A stretch of DNA of 64,000 bases, from the NCBI RefSeq assembly GCF_042679605.1, contig NZ_JBHTMU010000013.1:36713-100712 (forward strand). Reading direction: 5' to 3'. A model generated the notes under the pieces. The model was given only the letters and a program-made list of their open reading frames with translations, had not been told where the DNA came from and did no database searches. Source of the DNA: Litorisediminicola beolgyonensis. GTDB taxonomy: Bacteria; Pseudomonadota; Alphaproteobacteria; Rhodobacterales; Rhodobacteraceae. The translations under genes were made by a program, and so were the position numbers. Below are positions 25,707 through 34,571 of this stretch, piece by piece (the stretch's first letter is position 1; each line of letters opens with the position of its first letter).

Positions 25707-26728
25707 TTGCCTTGCTCCCGTGCGGCCTGCATCGCCGTCTCTCGCCGCGCGAGCGCCGAGCGGCGCAACAGGTGCCAGTGATGGCTCATGTTGGGGCTCT
25801 GCACGACGAGTATGATCAGGACGAGCGCGGCCTTGATGACGAGGTTGTATTCCGACGGAAAGCCCGCGAGTAGGATGCCGGTGTCCACCGTCTGGATGAT
25901 CAGCGCGCCCAGCACCGAGGCGATGATCGAGAACCGCCCGCCCAAAAGGGAATTGCCGCCGATCACCACTGCGAGGATCGCGTCGAGCTCCAGCCAGAGC
26001 CCAGCATTGTTGGCATCCGCGCCGCGAATATCCGCCGTCGCGACGATGCCCGCGAGCGCCGCGCAGAGGCCCGAGGCGATGTAGACCGCGATCAGCAGGA
26101 CCGTGGCGTTCACACCGGCGAGCGCCGAGGCCGCGCGGTTCACGCCCACCGCCTCGATCAGCATGCCGAGCGCGGAGCGCCGCATCAGAAGCGCCACCCC
26201 CCCTGCCGTCAGGACCCAGAGCCAGGCGGGTGTCGGGATGCCCAAGACCGCGCCTGATCCGAAAAAGGCCAGCCCCTCATGCGAGAAGGTCAGGATCCGG
26301 CCTTCGGTCACGAGCTGGGCGATGCCGCGGCCCGAGGTCATCAGGATCAGCGTCGCCACGATGGGCTGGATGCCGAGCACGGCCACCAGAACTCCGTTCC
26401 AGAGCCCCGCGGCGACCCCCGTCAAAAGCGCGAGCGCGAGGGCCGGGCCGAGGCCGTAACCTTGGGTGATCGACCACGCGGCGACCGCGCCGGTGATCGC
26501 CATGGTGGTGCCGACGCTGAGGTCGATGCCGCGCGTCGCGATCACCAGCGTCATGCCCACCGCCAGAAGCCCCACCGGCGCGCCGCGCTTGAGGATGTCC
26601 ATGACCGGGCCGACGAGGCGGCCGTCGACCATCTCGACCCTGAGGAAGCCCGGGAAGAAGAAGCTGACCAGCGCCACGAGCGCGACCAGCGTCAGGAGTT
26701 GCGGGGCCACGCGGCGCAAGAGGGTCAT
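25703..26728 (-). CDS. ytfT: Sugar ABC transporter permease, YtfT-like
   Basis: 341 aa, RbsC-type permease with VIATRGIDLSVGTTMAITGAV and VIGGNSLLGGRFSIIASVLGALII. Pairs with the yjfF product to form a heterodimeric pore. Overlaps the ATPase gene by 4 nt and yjfF by 4 nt. Confidence 0.9.
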   Translation of the reverse strand: MTLLRRVAPQLLTLVALVALVSFFFPGFLRVEMVDGRLVGPVMDILKRGAPVGLLAVGMTLVIATRGIDLSVGTTMAITGAVAAWSITQGYGLGPALALALLTGVAAGLWNGVLVAVLGIQPIVATLILMTSGRGIAQLVTEGRILTFSHEGLAFFGSGAVLGIPTPAWLWVLTAGGVALLMRRSALGMLIEAVGVNRAASALAGVNATVLLIAVYIASGLCAALAGIVATADIRGADANNAGLWLELDAILAVVIGGNSLLGGRFSIIASVLGALIIQTVDTGILLAGFPSEYNLVIKAALVLIILVVQSPNMSHHWHLLRRSALARRETAMQAAREQGK

Positions 26729-28233
26729 GCGGGCACCTCCGTGTCGGAGCTCGCGATGGCGCGCACGATGGTGGCGGTGGTGATCTCCGCGCCCGTGATC
26801 TCGGCCACGTGGCGTCTGTCGCGCACCACGATGACGCGGTCGGCGACCGCGATCAGCTCGTCGAGTTCCGAGGAGATGACGAGGATCGACATGCCCTGCG
26901 CGGTGACGTCCTGGATGAGCCTCAGGATCTCGGCATGCGCGCCCACGTCGATGCCGCGTGTGGGTTCGTCGAGGATCAGGAAGCGCGGGTTCATCGCCAG
27001 CCAGCGGGCCAGCACGACCTTCTGCTGGTTGCCGCCCGAGAGCTCGCCGATGGGTTTTTCCGGCCCGGAGGTGCGGATGTCGAGCTTCCGGATATAGTCC
27101 TCGGCCAGCCGCCGCTGCTCGGCGCGGGGCAGGGGGCGCGCCCAGCCGCGTCGGGCCTGCAGCGCCAGCACGATGTTCTCGCGCACCGACAGATCCGCGA
27201 CGATGCCGTCGGTCTTGCGCTCTTCCGGGGCAAAGCCGAAGCCCGCCGAGATGGCCTTGCGCGGCGACGACAGATCGAGCGTGCCGCTCTGGTCCTCTGC
27301 GCTTCCGGTCTGGGCAGGCACGAGGCCGAACATCAGCTCCGCGCTTTCGGTGCGGCCCGAGCCCAGGAGCCCCGCAAGGCCCAGAACCTCGCCCTTGCCC
27401 ACGGTCAGATCGAAAGGTGCCACATGGCCGCGCCGGCCGAAGCCTTCGAAGCGCAGCATCTCTGGCCAGGACTGGCCCGCGCGGTGGCGCTTGGCGGTGC
27501 CGCTCACTTCACCCTCGAGCGTGCGGCCCAGCATGTGCTCGATCAGCCGCACCCGGTCCAGATCGGCGGTGCGTTCGGTCGTGACCTTCTGGCCGTTGCG
27601 CAGGACGGTCACGCGGTCGGTCAGGTCGAAGACCTGATCGAGGAAATGCGACACGAAGACGATCCCGAGGCCCTGGTCGCGCAATCCGCGCACGACGCCG
27701 AAAAGCGTTTCCACCTCGCGGCTGTCGAGGCTCGCGGTCGGCTCGTCAAGGATCAGGATCTTGCCCGACAGCGCAACCGCGCGAGCGATGGCGATGATCT
27801 GGCGGATCGCGACGGAATAGGCGCCGAGATCGCGGCTGACGTCGATGTCGAGGCCGTAGCCCTCGAGCATCGCCTCGGCCTGCCGCCGCTGCGCGCGCGG
27901 ATCGACCATGCCGAAGCGGCGCGGCTCGCGTCCGAATGTGAGGTTCTGCGCGACGCTCAGGTTGGGCAGGAGGTTCACCTCCTGGTAGACGGTGCCGATG
28001 CCCAGATCCTGCGCTTCGGCGGTGGAGCGCGGCGAGACCTCGGTGCCGTCCAGCAAGATCGTGCCCGCATCGCGTTCATAGGCGCCGGTGAGGCATTTGA
28101 TCAGCGTCGACTTGCCGGCCCCGTTCTCGCCCAGAAACGCATGCACCTCGCCGGCGGCCAGATCGAAATCGACGGCGTCGAGCGCCCGCGTGCCGGGGAA
28201 GGTCTTGGTCAGGGATCGGATCGACAGAAGCAT
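26725..28233 (-). CDS. ytfR: Sugar ABC transporter ATPase with two nucleotide-binding domains, YtfR-like
   Basis: 502 aa from ATG 28233 (MLLSIRSLTKTFPGTRALD). Domain 1: Walker A GENGAGKST, signature AYSVAIRQIIAIARAVA, Walker B ILILDEPTASLD. Domain 2: LAGLLGSGRTES, signature ELSGGNQQKVVLARWL, Walker B FLILDEPTRGIDVG. As usual in the RbsA/MglA family, one site looks degenerate. A longer in-frame upstream extension exists but crosses the hairpin at 28257-28285, so the short start is preferred. Confidence 0.92.
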   Translation of the reverse strand: MLLSIRSLTKTFPGTRALDAVDFDLAAGEVHAFLGENGAGKSTLIKCLTGAYERDAGTILLDGTEVSPRSTAEAQDLGIGTVYQEVNLLPNLSVAQNLTFGREPRRFGMVDPRAQRRQAEAMLEGYGLDIDVSRDLGAYSVAIRQIIAIARAVALSGKILILDEPTASLDSREVETLFGVVRGLRDQGLGIVFVSHFLDQVFDLTDRVTVLRNGQKVTTERTADLDRVRLIEHMLGRTLEGEVSGTAKRHRAGQSWPEMLRFEGFGRRGHVAPFDLTVGKGEVLGLAGLLGSGRTESAELMFGLVPAQTGSAEDQSGTLDLSSPRKAISAGFGFAPEERKTDGIVADLSVRENIVLALQARRGWARPLPRAEQRRLAEDYIRKLDIRTSGPEKPIGELSGGNQQKVVLARWLAMNPRFLILDEPTRGIDVGAHAEILRLIQDVTAQGMSILVISSELDELIAVADRVIVVRDRRHVAEITGAEITTATIVRAIASSDTEVPA

Positions 28234-28256
28234 GGACCACCGGTCTATCGGTTGGA

Positions 28257-28285
28257 GCGGCGGGACGCACCGGGTGTCCCGCCGC
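28257..28285 (-). other. Intercistronic hairpin between ytfQ and ytfR
   Basis: GCGGCGGGAC (28257-28266), a 9-nt loop, GTCCCGCCGC (28276-28285): a perfect 10-bp stem without a following T-tract. It lies 9 nt after the binding-protein stop. Probably protects the upstream mRNA or attenuates the downstream genes. Confidence 0.65.
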
Positions 28286-28294
28286 CGCTGCGCA

Positions 28295-29242
28295 TCAGTA
28301 GCCGAGATCCTTGCGGCGCTCGTATTCACCGGCGGGATCGTCGTCTTGCGTATAGAGCTTCGATTCCGTCTGGATGAACTTCTCGGGCTCGGTGCCGTCG
28401 GCCATGTAGGCTGCGAGCGCGTCGAAGGCGGGGCCCGCCATGTTCGGCGTCAGCTCCACGGTCGCGTTCGCTTCGCCCGCGGCCATCGCCTGGAAGATAT
28501 CCGGCACCGCGTCGATGGAGACGATCAGGATGTCCTCGCCGGGTTTCAGACCGGCTTCCTTGATCGCCTGGATCGCCCCCACTGCCATGTCGTCGTTATG
28601 GGCGTAGAGCGCGCAGATATCCGCGCCGCCGCCCTCGGCCTGCAGGAAGCTTTCCATCACTTCCTTGCCCTGCGCGCGGGTGAAATCGCCGGTCTGGGAG
28701 CGGACGATCTCGATATTGTCGGCGCCGCTGATGCCCTGTTCGAACCCGGTCTTGCGGTCGATCGCGGGGGAGGAGCCGGTGGTGCCCTGCAGCTCGACCA
28801 CGCGGCACTCCTTGCCGCCAACCGCGTCGACCAGCCATTGGCCCGCCACCTCGCCTTCATGCACCAGATCGGAGCCGACGGCGGTCAGGTAGAGCGACGG
28901 GTCGCTGTCGACCTGGCGGTCGAGCAGGACGACCGGGATCTCCGCCTCCTGCGCCTCTTCGAGCACGCTGTCCCAGCCGGTGGCGACCACCGGGGCCAAA
29001 AGGATCGCGTCGACGCCCTGCGCGATGAAGGACCGGATCGCGGCGATCTGGTTTTCCTGTTTCTGCTGCGCGTCCGAGAACTTCAGATCGATGCCGCGTT
29101 CCTCGGCCTGCTGGCGGGTCAGGGTCGTTTCGGCGGCGCGCCAGCCCGACTCCGATCCGATCTGCGAAAAGCCCACGGTCTGGGCGAAGGCGGCGGTCGC
29201 GCCGAAGGCCGCGAACGCCACGCTGCTGAGCAATAACTTCAT
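28295..29242 (-). CDS. ytfQ: Periplasmic sugar-binding protein, YtfQ-like
   Basis: 315 aa. Signal peptide MKLLLSSVAFAAFGATAAFA, then VGFSQIGSESGWRAAET, which is very close to the YtfQ (galactofuranose-binding) start, and AILLAPVVATGWDSVLEEA, IPVVLLDRQVD, CRVVELQGTTGSSPAIDRKTG. GGAGGAGA precedes the ATG. Substrate probably a hexose or pentose in furanose form; the exact sugar is inferred from E. coli. Confidence 0.9.
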   Translation of the reverse strand: MKLLLSSVAFAAFGATAAFAQTVGFSQIGSESGWRAAETTLTRQQAEERGIDLKFSDAQQKQENQIAAIRSFIAQGVDAILLAPVVATGWDSVLEEAQEAEIPVVLLDRQVDSDPSLYLTAVGSDLVHEGEVAGQWLVDAVGGKECRVVELQGTTGSSPAIDRKTGFEQGISGADNIEIVRSQTGDFTRAQGKEVMESFLQAEGGGADICALYAHNDDMAVGAIQAIKEAGLKPGEDILIVSIDAVPDIFQAMAAGEANATVELTPNMAGPAFDALAAYMADGTEPEKFIQTESKLYTQDDDPAGEYERRKDLGY

Positions 29243-29343
29243 GTTATGGGTCTCCTCCCTAAAGTGACGGCCCCGTTCCGTTTTGGGGTCCCGACGACCG
29301 ACGGCAGATTATCCGCCGCCAGTATTTCATGTCCCGCTCGGCC

Positions 29344-30867
29344 TCAAATCCTTTGCAGATCGTCAGGCAAGAGCGCCGGCGGGATGTTCTGGAACGACAC
29401 CGGCCGCAGGAAGCGGCGGATGCCGAGGCTGCCGACCGAGGTCGCGCCGAAATTCGTGGAGGCCGGGAACGGCCCGCCATGCACCATCGCGTCGGCCACC
29501 TCGACGCCGGTGGGAAAGCCGTTGGCCAACACCCGCCCCGCCATGCGCTCGAGCGTCGGCATGAGTGCGCGCACGGCGTCGGTGTCGGCCTCGTCCATCT
29601 GCAGCGTGACCGTGAGCTGGCCCGAAAAGGCCCGCGCGATCTCCAGCGTTTCCGCGTCCGAGGCGGTGCGGATCAGGATCGCTGCGGGGCCGAACATCTC
29701 CTCGGCTAGATCGGGATTGGCGAGCCACTCCGCGCCGCTGACCTCGAAGACAGCCGGAAGGGCGGAGCGGTCGGGCGCGGTGCCTGCCTCGGTCAGACGC
29801 CGCGCGGATTTGGCCGCTGTCTCCACCGAAGCGGCGTAGGCTCTCGCAGTCCCCGCCGTCAGCATCGGCTGTGCGCCGGTCTCGGCCAGCGCCGCGAGGG
29901 CTGCCTCGCGGAACGCGTCGCCCTCCGCGCCTTCGGGCAGGATCACGACGCCCGGATTGGTGCAGAACTGGCCCACGCCCATGGTCAGCGACCCGGCCCA
30001 GGCTTTGCCCATCTCCGCACCGCGCGCGGCGAGGGCCGCGGGCATCGCGAAGACCGGGTTGATCGAGCCAAGCTCGCCGAAGAACGGGATCGGCTCGGGC
30101 CGCGCCATGGCGATGTCGAAGAGCGCCTTGCCGCCGCGATAGGAGCCGGTGAAGCCCACCGCCCGGATGAGCGGGTGCTTGACCAGCGCCTCGCCGGCCT
30201 CGTTGGTGTTCGACTGCACGAAGCCGAAGGTGCCCGTGGGCATGCCGGTCGTCTCGATGGCGGCGGCGATGGCCTGCGCCACCAGCTCGCCCGTGACCGG
30301 GTGGCCAGGGTGCCCCTTGTAGACCACGGGGCAGCCCGCCGCGAGGGCCGCGGCGGTGTCGCCCCCAGCGGTCGAGAAGGCGAGCGGGAAGTTCGATGCG
30401 CCGAAGACGGCGACCGGCCCGAGGGGGCGCTGGATCAGCCGCAGGTCGGGGCGCGGCATCGGTGTGCGGTTGGGCAGGGCGGGGTCGTGGCGGATGTCGA
30501 GATAGTCGCCCTTGCGGATATGCTCGGCGAACATGCGGAGCTGGCCCGTCGTGCGACCGCGTTCACCTTCGAGCCGCGCCTCGGGCAGGCCGGTCTCGGC
30601 GGTGCCATGGGTGGTCAGCGCGGCCCCGCGCGCCTCGATCTCGTCGGCGATCGCCTCGAGAAATCGCGCGCGGGTCTCGCGGTCGGTCCAGCCATACTGC
30701 CCAAAGGCGGTCTCGGCGGCCTCGACTGCCGCGTCGATCTCGGCTGCGCCACCGCTCTGGACCACCAGACCCTCGCCGGTCACGGGCTCGGAGGTGAAGG
30801 ACGCGCCGCCCTCGGTCCAGGTGCCGTCGATGAGGTGTTTTCCGGTGAGGGGGGTGCTGTCGAGCAT
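29344..30867 (-). CDS. 2,5-dioxovalerate (alpha-ketoglutarate semialdehyde) dehydrogenase
   Basis: 507 aa from ATG 30867. An aldehyde dehydrogenase of the KGSADH type: FGASNFPLAFSTAGGDTAAALAAGCPV, catalytic Cys in GVGQFCTNPGVV, general-base Glu in FGELGSINPVFA. It oxidises alpha-ketoglutarate semialdehyde to 2-oxoglutarate, the last step of non-phosphorylative pentose/hexarate breakdown. AAGGAGAG lies before the start, which is 1 nt from the preceding stop. ATG 30867 was chosen since upstream codons run into the dehydrogenase gene. Confidence 0.9.
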   Translation of the reverse strand: MLDSTPLTGKHLIDGTWTEGGASFTSEPVTGEGLVVQSGGAAEIDAAVEAAETAFGQYGWTDRETRARFLEAIADEIEARGAALTTHGTAETGLPEARLEGERGRTTGQLRMFAEHIRKGDYLDIRHDPALPNRTPMPRPDLRLIQRPLGPVAVFGASNFPLAFSTAGGDTAAALAAGCPVVYKGHPGHPVTGELVAQAIAAAIETTGMPTGTFGFVQSNTNEAGEALVKHPLIRAVGFTGSYRGGKALFDIAMARPEPIPFFGELGSINPVFAMPAALAARGAEMGKAWAGSLTMGVGQFCTNPGVVILPEGAEGDAFREAALAALAETGAQPMLTAGTARAYAASVETAAKSARRLTEAGTAPDRSALPAVFEVSGAEWLANPDLAEEMFGPAAILIRTASDAETLEIARAFSGQLTVTLQMDEADTDAVRALMPTLERMAGRVLANGFPTGVEVADAMVHGGPFPASTNFGATSVGSLGIRRFLRPVSFQNIPPALLPDDLQRI

Positions 30868-30868
30868 G

Positions 30869-31834
30869 TCAGCTCTCCTTCGTCGTCGGGTCAATGAACT
30901 CGGGGCCCTCGAAGCGCCTGCCGAGGGTGAAGGCATCGGCAACCAGGACCATCGGTCTCAGATCGACATCCGTGCCTTTGGTCGCGAGAAGCTCGGCAAA
31001 GCGGGCGTAAAGCCGGTCATATTCGCCGGGGATCTTGGCGTCGGTCTTGGGCGTGTCGTCGCCCTGAGGCTGGCCGTCGATCCTCATCGCCGCGCCGCCG
31101 CGGTCGAGGATCAGCGTGCCCGCATCGGTCTCGATCTCCAGCCGCCAGAGCGCCTCGCCCTCCCAGAGGAAATCCAGTTCCGCGGTGACCAGCGCGCCAT
31201 CCGGGCCGTTCATGTTGACCCGGGCCGCAATCGGGGTCTCGCAATTCCCCGGAAAGAGCAGATCCGCGCCGGTCACATGGACGGGCACGGGCAGGATCTC
31301 GGTGAGGATCGAAAAGGCGTTGATCGCCGGATCGAAGATGCCAAGCCCGCCCGCCTGCCAGATCCAGAGCTGGCCGGGATGCCAGACGCGCACGTCCTCC
31401 TTCCAGTCGATGCGGACCGAGGTGACGCGCTTGTCCGCCAGCCAGGCCTTCGCGGCGGGGACGCAGGCGGCGTGGCGCGAATGCCAGGTGGTTAAGAGGC
31501 TCAAGCCCCGCTCCGCCGCCAGCGCCTGAAGCGCGTGGACCTCCGACAGCGACGCGCCGGGCGGTTTTTCCAGCATCACCTGACGCCCGGCCTCCAGCGC
31601 CGCGCGCGCGCCCGCGTAGCGGACCTGCGGCGGGGTGCAGAAGCTGATCGCGGGAATGTCGGGACGGGCGGCCAGAAGCGCCTCGACCGTATCGAAGTTC
31701 TCGACGCCGGACACGCCGCCCGACCGGCTGACCGTCGCGGCAAGCTCAAACGCGGGCGAGGCCGCGAGGGCGGGGATGTGCTCGTCGCGGGCGATCTTGC
31801 CGATGCCCACCACCGCGATCCTAGTGGCTGTCAC
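30869..31834 (-). CDS. L-arabinose / D-galactose 1-dehydrogenase (Gfo/Idh/MocA family)
   Basis: 321 aa from GTG 31834 (read VTATRIAVVGIGKIARDEH). The Rossmann start GIGKIARDEHIPAL, EKPPGA at the substrate Lys/Pro motif, TTWHSRHAACVPAAK and WKEDVRVWHPGQLWIWQAGGLGIFDPAIN match the Azospirillum brasilense L-arabinose 1-dehydrogenase closely. GAGG 6 nt upstream and a 14-nt overlap with the dehydratase gene support GTG. It makes the aldonolactone with NAD(P)+ as acceptor. Confidence 0.85.
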   Translation of the reverse strand: MTATRIAVVGIGKIARDEHIPALAASPAFELAATVSRSGGVSGVENFDTVEALLAARPDIPAISFCTPPQVRYAGARAALEAGRQVMLEKPPGASLSEVHALQALAAERGLSLLTTWHSRHAACVPAAKAWLADKRVTSVRIDWKEDVRVWHPGQLWIWQAGGLGIFDPAINAFSILTEILPVPVHVTGADLLFPGNCETPIAARVNMNGPDGALVTAELDFLWEGEALWRLEIETDAGTLILDRGGAAMRIDGQPQGDDTPKTDAKIPGEYDRLYARFAELLATKGTDVDLRPMVLVADAFTLGRRFEGPEFIDPTTKES

Positions 31835-33566
31835 GGGGCACCTCGTTTCCGCGACATCCCTTGAGGAAGCTGAAATCGGCGCCGGTATCCGCACCCTCGA
31901 CCGCATCGTGATAAAGCCGCGTGTAGCCGCCATTCGCCGCGGGCATCTCGGGGGGCGTCCACTGCGCGAGCCGCGCCGCGATCTCCTCCTCCGGCAGGTC
32001 GAGATGGATGCGGCGGTTCGCGACGTCGATCTCGATCATGTCGCCGTTCTGCACGATGGCGAGGGGGCCGCCCGCCGCGGCCTCGGGCGCGGTGTGCAGA
32101 AGCACGGTGCCATAGGCGGTGCCCGACATGCGCGCATCCGAGATGCGGACCATGTCGGTGATGCCCTTCTTCAGAACCTTGGGCGGCAGGCCCATATTGC
32201 CGACCTCGGACATGCCGGGATAGCCCTTGGGCCCGCAATTCTTCAGGACCATGACGCAGGTCTCGTCGATATCGAGCGCGTCGTCGTTGATCTTGGCCTT
32301 GTAGTCGTCGATGTCCTCGAACACGACCGCGCGGCCCCGGTGCTGCATCAGCGCGGGCGTCGCGGCGGAGGGTTTCAGCACGCAGCCACCGGGTGCGAGA
32401 TTGCCGCGCAGAACAGCGATGCCGCCGCTTGCGGTGAGCGCACGGTCGGCGGGGCGGATGACATCCTCGTTCCAGTTGACCGCGTCCTTGACCTCGCTCC
32501 AGATGCTGTCGCCCGATACGGTCAGCGCGTCCTTGTGCAGCATCCCGGCCTCGCCGAGATGCTTCAGCACCACGGGCAGGCCGCCCGCGTAGAAGAACTC
32601 CTCCATCAGGTATTTGCCGGAGGGCATGAGGTTGACGATGGTCGGCACCTCGCGCCCCAGCCGGTCCCAGTCGTCGAGGGTGAGATCGACGCCGCACCGG
32701 CCCGCCATGGCCAGCAGATGCACCACCGCGTTGGTCGAGCCGCCGATCGCGCCGTTGACGCGGATCGCGTTCTCGAACGCCTCTTTGGTCATGATGTCCG
32801 AGGGCTTCAGGTCGTCCTTGACCATCTGCACGATGCGGCGGCCCGACATCTGAGCCATCACGCGCCGCCGCGCGTCGACCGCCGGGATCGCCGCGTTGCC
32901 CGACAGCGCCATGCCGAGCGCTTCGGCCATGGACGCCATGGTCGAGGCGGTGCCCATCGTGTTGCAGGTGCCGGACGAGCGCGACATCGCCTGTTCGGCC
33001 TCAAGGAAATCCTCGCGGGTCATCTTGCCCGCCTTGATGTCCTCGCTCATCTGCCAGAGCGCGGTGCCAGAGCCTACGCGCTCGCCCCGGAACCAGCCGT
33101 TCAGCATCGGCCCGCCGGTCACGACGATGGAGGGGATGTCGGTTGACGCGGCACCCATGATCAGGCTGGGCGTGGTCTTGTCGCAGCCCACCAGAAGCAC
33201 CGCGCCGTCGATGGGTTGCGCGCGCATCTGCTCCTCCACCGCCATGGCGGCGAGGTTGCGATACATCATCGCCGTGGGGCGGAAGGTGTTTTCCGAGGCC
33301 GAGAAGACCGGGACCTCGACCGGAAAGCCCCCCGCCTCCCAGACCCCGGCCTTCACCTTCTCGGCCAACTCGCGCAGGTGCCCGTTGCAGGGCGTGAGGT
33401 CCGACCAGGTGTTGAGGATGCCGATCACCGGGCGCCCGTCGAAGAGGTCGTGCGGGTAGCCTTGGTTCTTGAGCCAGCCGCGGTGGTAGATGTTGTCCCG
33501 CGAGGTGCCGCCGTACCATTCCTGGGATCTGAGTTTCCTGGGCCATTTTGCCGGTGTGAAGGTCAT
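31821..33566 (-). CDS. L-arabinonate (aldonate) dehydratase, IlvD/EDD family
   Basis: 581 aa from ATG 33566. Iron-sulfur dehydratase: Cys in LTPCNGHLRELAE, GCDKTTPSLIMGA and SRSSGTCNTMGTAST, and ARMSGTAYGTVLLH near the C-terminus. Length and the start RSQEWYGGTSRDNIYHRGWLKNQG are those of the sugar-acid dehydratase branch (arabonate, xylonate, galactonate), not IlvD. It converts L-arabinonate to 2-keto-3-deoxy-L-arabinonate, or the galactonate equivalent. 8 nt after the FAH-type gene and 14-nt overlap with the next. Confidence 0.88.
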   Translation of the reverse strand: MTFTPAKWPRKLRSQEWYGGTSRDNIYHRGWLKNQGYPHDLFDGRPVIGILNTWSDLTPCNGHLRELAEKVKAGVWEAGGFPVEVPVFSASENTFRPTAMMYRNLAAMAVEEQMRAQPIDGAVLLVGCDKTTPSLIMGAASTDIPSIVVTGGPMLNGWFRGERVGSGTALWQMSEDIKAGKMTREDFLEAEQAMSRSSGTCNTMGTASTMASMAEALGMALSGNAAIPAVDARRRVMAQMSGRRIVQMVKDDLKPSDIMTKEAFENAIRVNGAIGGSTNAVVHLLAMAGRCGVDLTLDDWDRLGREVPTIVNLMPSGKYLMEEFFYAGGLPVVLKHLGEAGMLHKDALTVSGDSIWSEVKDAVNWNEDVIRPADRALTASGGIAVLRGNLAPGGCVLKPSAATPALMQHRGRAVVFEDIDDYKAKINDDALDIDETCVMVLKNCGPKGYPGMSEVGNMGLPPKVLKKGITDMVRISDARMSGTAYGTVLLHTAPEAAAGGPLAIVQNGDMIEIDVANRRIHLDLPEEEIAARLAQWTPPEMPAANGGYTRLYHDAVEGADTGADFSFLKGCRGNEVPRDSH

Positions 33567-33574
33567 GGCGGTCC

Positions 33575-34567
33575 TCAGATACTGCGGATTTCGGTGCGCG
33601 GTTCGGGGGTGCCGCGGGGCGTGAAGGCCAAGGGGTTGCGCAGCGGCAGACCGAAAATCCCGGCCTCGATTTCGAAGAGGTCGCCGTCGCGGGTCTCGAC
33701 GCCATCGGCGAAGGACAGGGTCGCGGTGCCGAACATGTGCACATGCAGATCGCCGGGCTGGCGGAAGAGCGGATACTTGAAGTGGTGGTGTTCGAGATTG
33801 GCGAAGGAATGGCTCATATTCGCCTCGCCCGACAGGAACGGCTTCTCGAAGATCATCTCCTGGCCCCGATACACGCGCGAGACGCCCTCGATATGCTCGG
33901 GCAGATCGCCGATTAGCAGCTCGGGGCCGATGGCCGCCTGGCGCAGCTTGGAATGCGCGAGGTAGAGGTAGTTCCGCCGCTCCATCACGTGGTCGGAAAA
34001 TTCGTTCGCCAGGGCCCAGCCCAGACGCACGGGCGTGCCGTCGGGCGCGATGAGGTAGACCCCCGCAATCTCGGGCTCCTCGCCCCCGTCCTCGGCGAAC
34101 TTGGGCGCGGTGAGCGCGGCCCCGGGCGAGACGAGCGCGGTGCCGTTGCCCTTGTAGAACCACTCCGGCTGGACCCCGGCGGCGCCATTGGCGGGCTTGC
34201 CGCCTTCGACACCGAGCCGGAACATCTTCATGCTGTCGGTCTCGTTGTCGTCGGCCTTCTTGTGCATCGCAGCCCGCGTCGAGGCGGAGCCCAGATGCGT
34301 TAGACCCGTGCCGGTCAGGTGCAGATGCGCGGGGTCGGGATGCGTGACGGGCGGCAAGAGACGCCCCTCGGCATAGAGCGTCTCGAGATCCACCGCGCCG
34401 GTCAGGCCGATCGTGGCGATCCGGTCGCGCAGCCGCTCGCCTGCGGTCAGGCAGTCCATGGCGAGATCGTAAAGCGAGAGACCCGTCTTGACCTCATAGG
34501 CCTCGGTTCCGTCGCGGGCCACGATCTGCGGCGTGCCATCCGCGCGGGCGTATTGGGAAAGCAGCAT
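33575..34567 (-). CDS. gguC: Fumarylacetoacetate-hydrolase-superfamily protein, GguC/AraD1-like
   Basis: 330 aa. C-terminal FAH-type domain with metal/acid residues in YLIAPDGTPVRLGWALANEFSDHVMERRNYLYLAHSK and ADGVETRDGDLFEIEAGIFGLPLRNPL. The place after gguB and the N-terminal LLSQYARADGTPQIVARDG fit the GguC family of the chvE-gguABC locus. Inference: since no KDA-dehydratase of the DapA type is seen here, this FAH member (as XylX is) may act on 2-keto-3-deoxypentonate. It starts 4 nt after gguB's stop. Confidence 0.8.
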   Translation of the reverse strand: MLLSQYARADGTPQIVARDGTEAYEVKTGLSLYDLAMDCLTAGERLRDRIATIGLTGAVDLETLYAEGRLLPPVTHPDPAHLHLTGTGLTHLGSASTRAAMHKKADDNETDSMKMFRLGVEGGKPANGAAGVQPEWFYKGNGTALVSPGAALTAPKFAEDGGEEPEIAGVYLIAPDGTPVRLGWALANEFSDHVMERRNYLYLAHSKLRQAAIGPELLIGDLPEHIEGVSRVYRGQEMIFEKPFLSGEANMSHSFANLEHHHFKYPLFRQPGDLHVHMFGTATLSFADGVETRDGDLFEIEAGIFGLPLRNPLAFTPRGTPEPRTEIRSI

Positions 34568-34571
34568 GGCG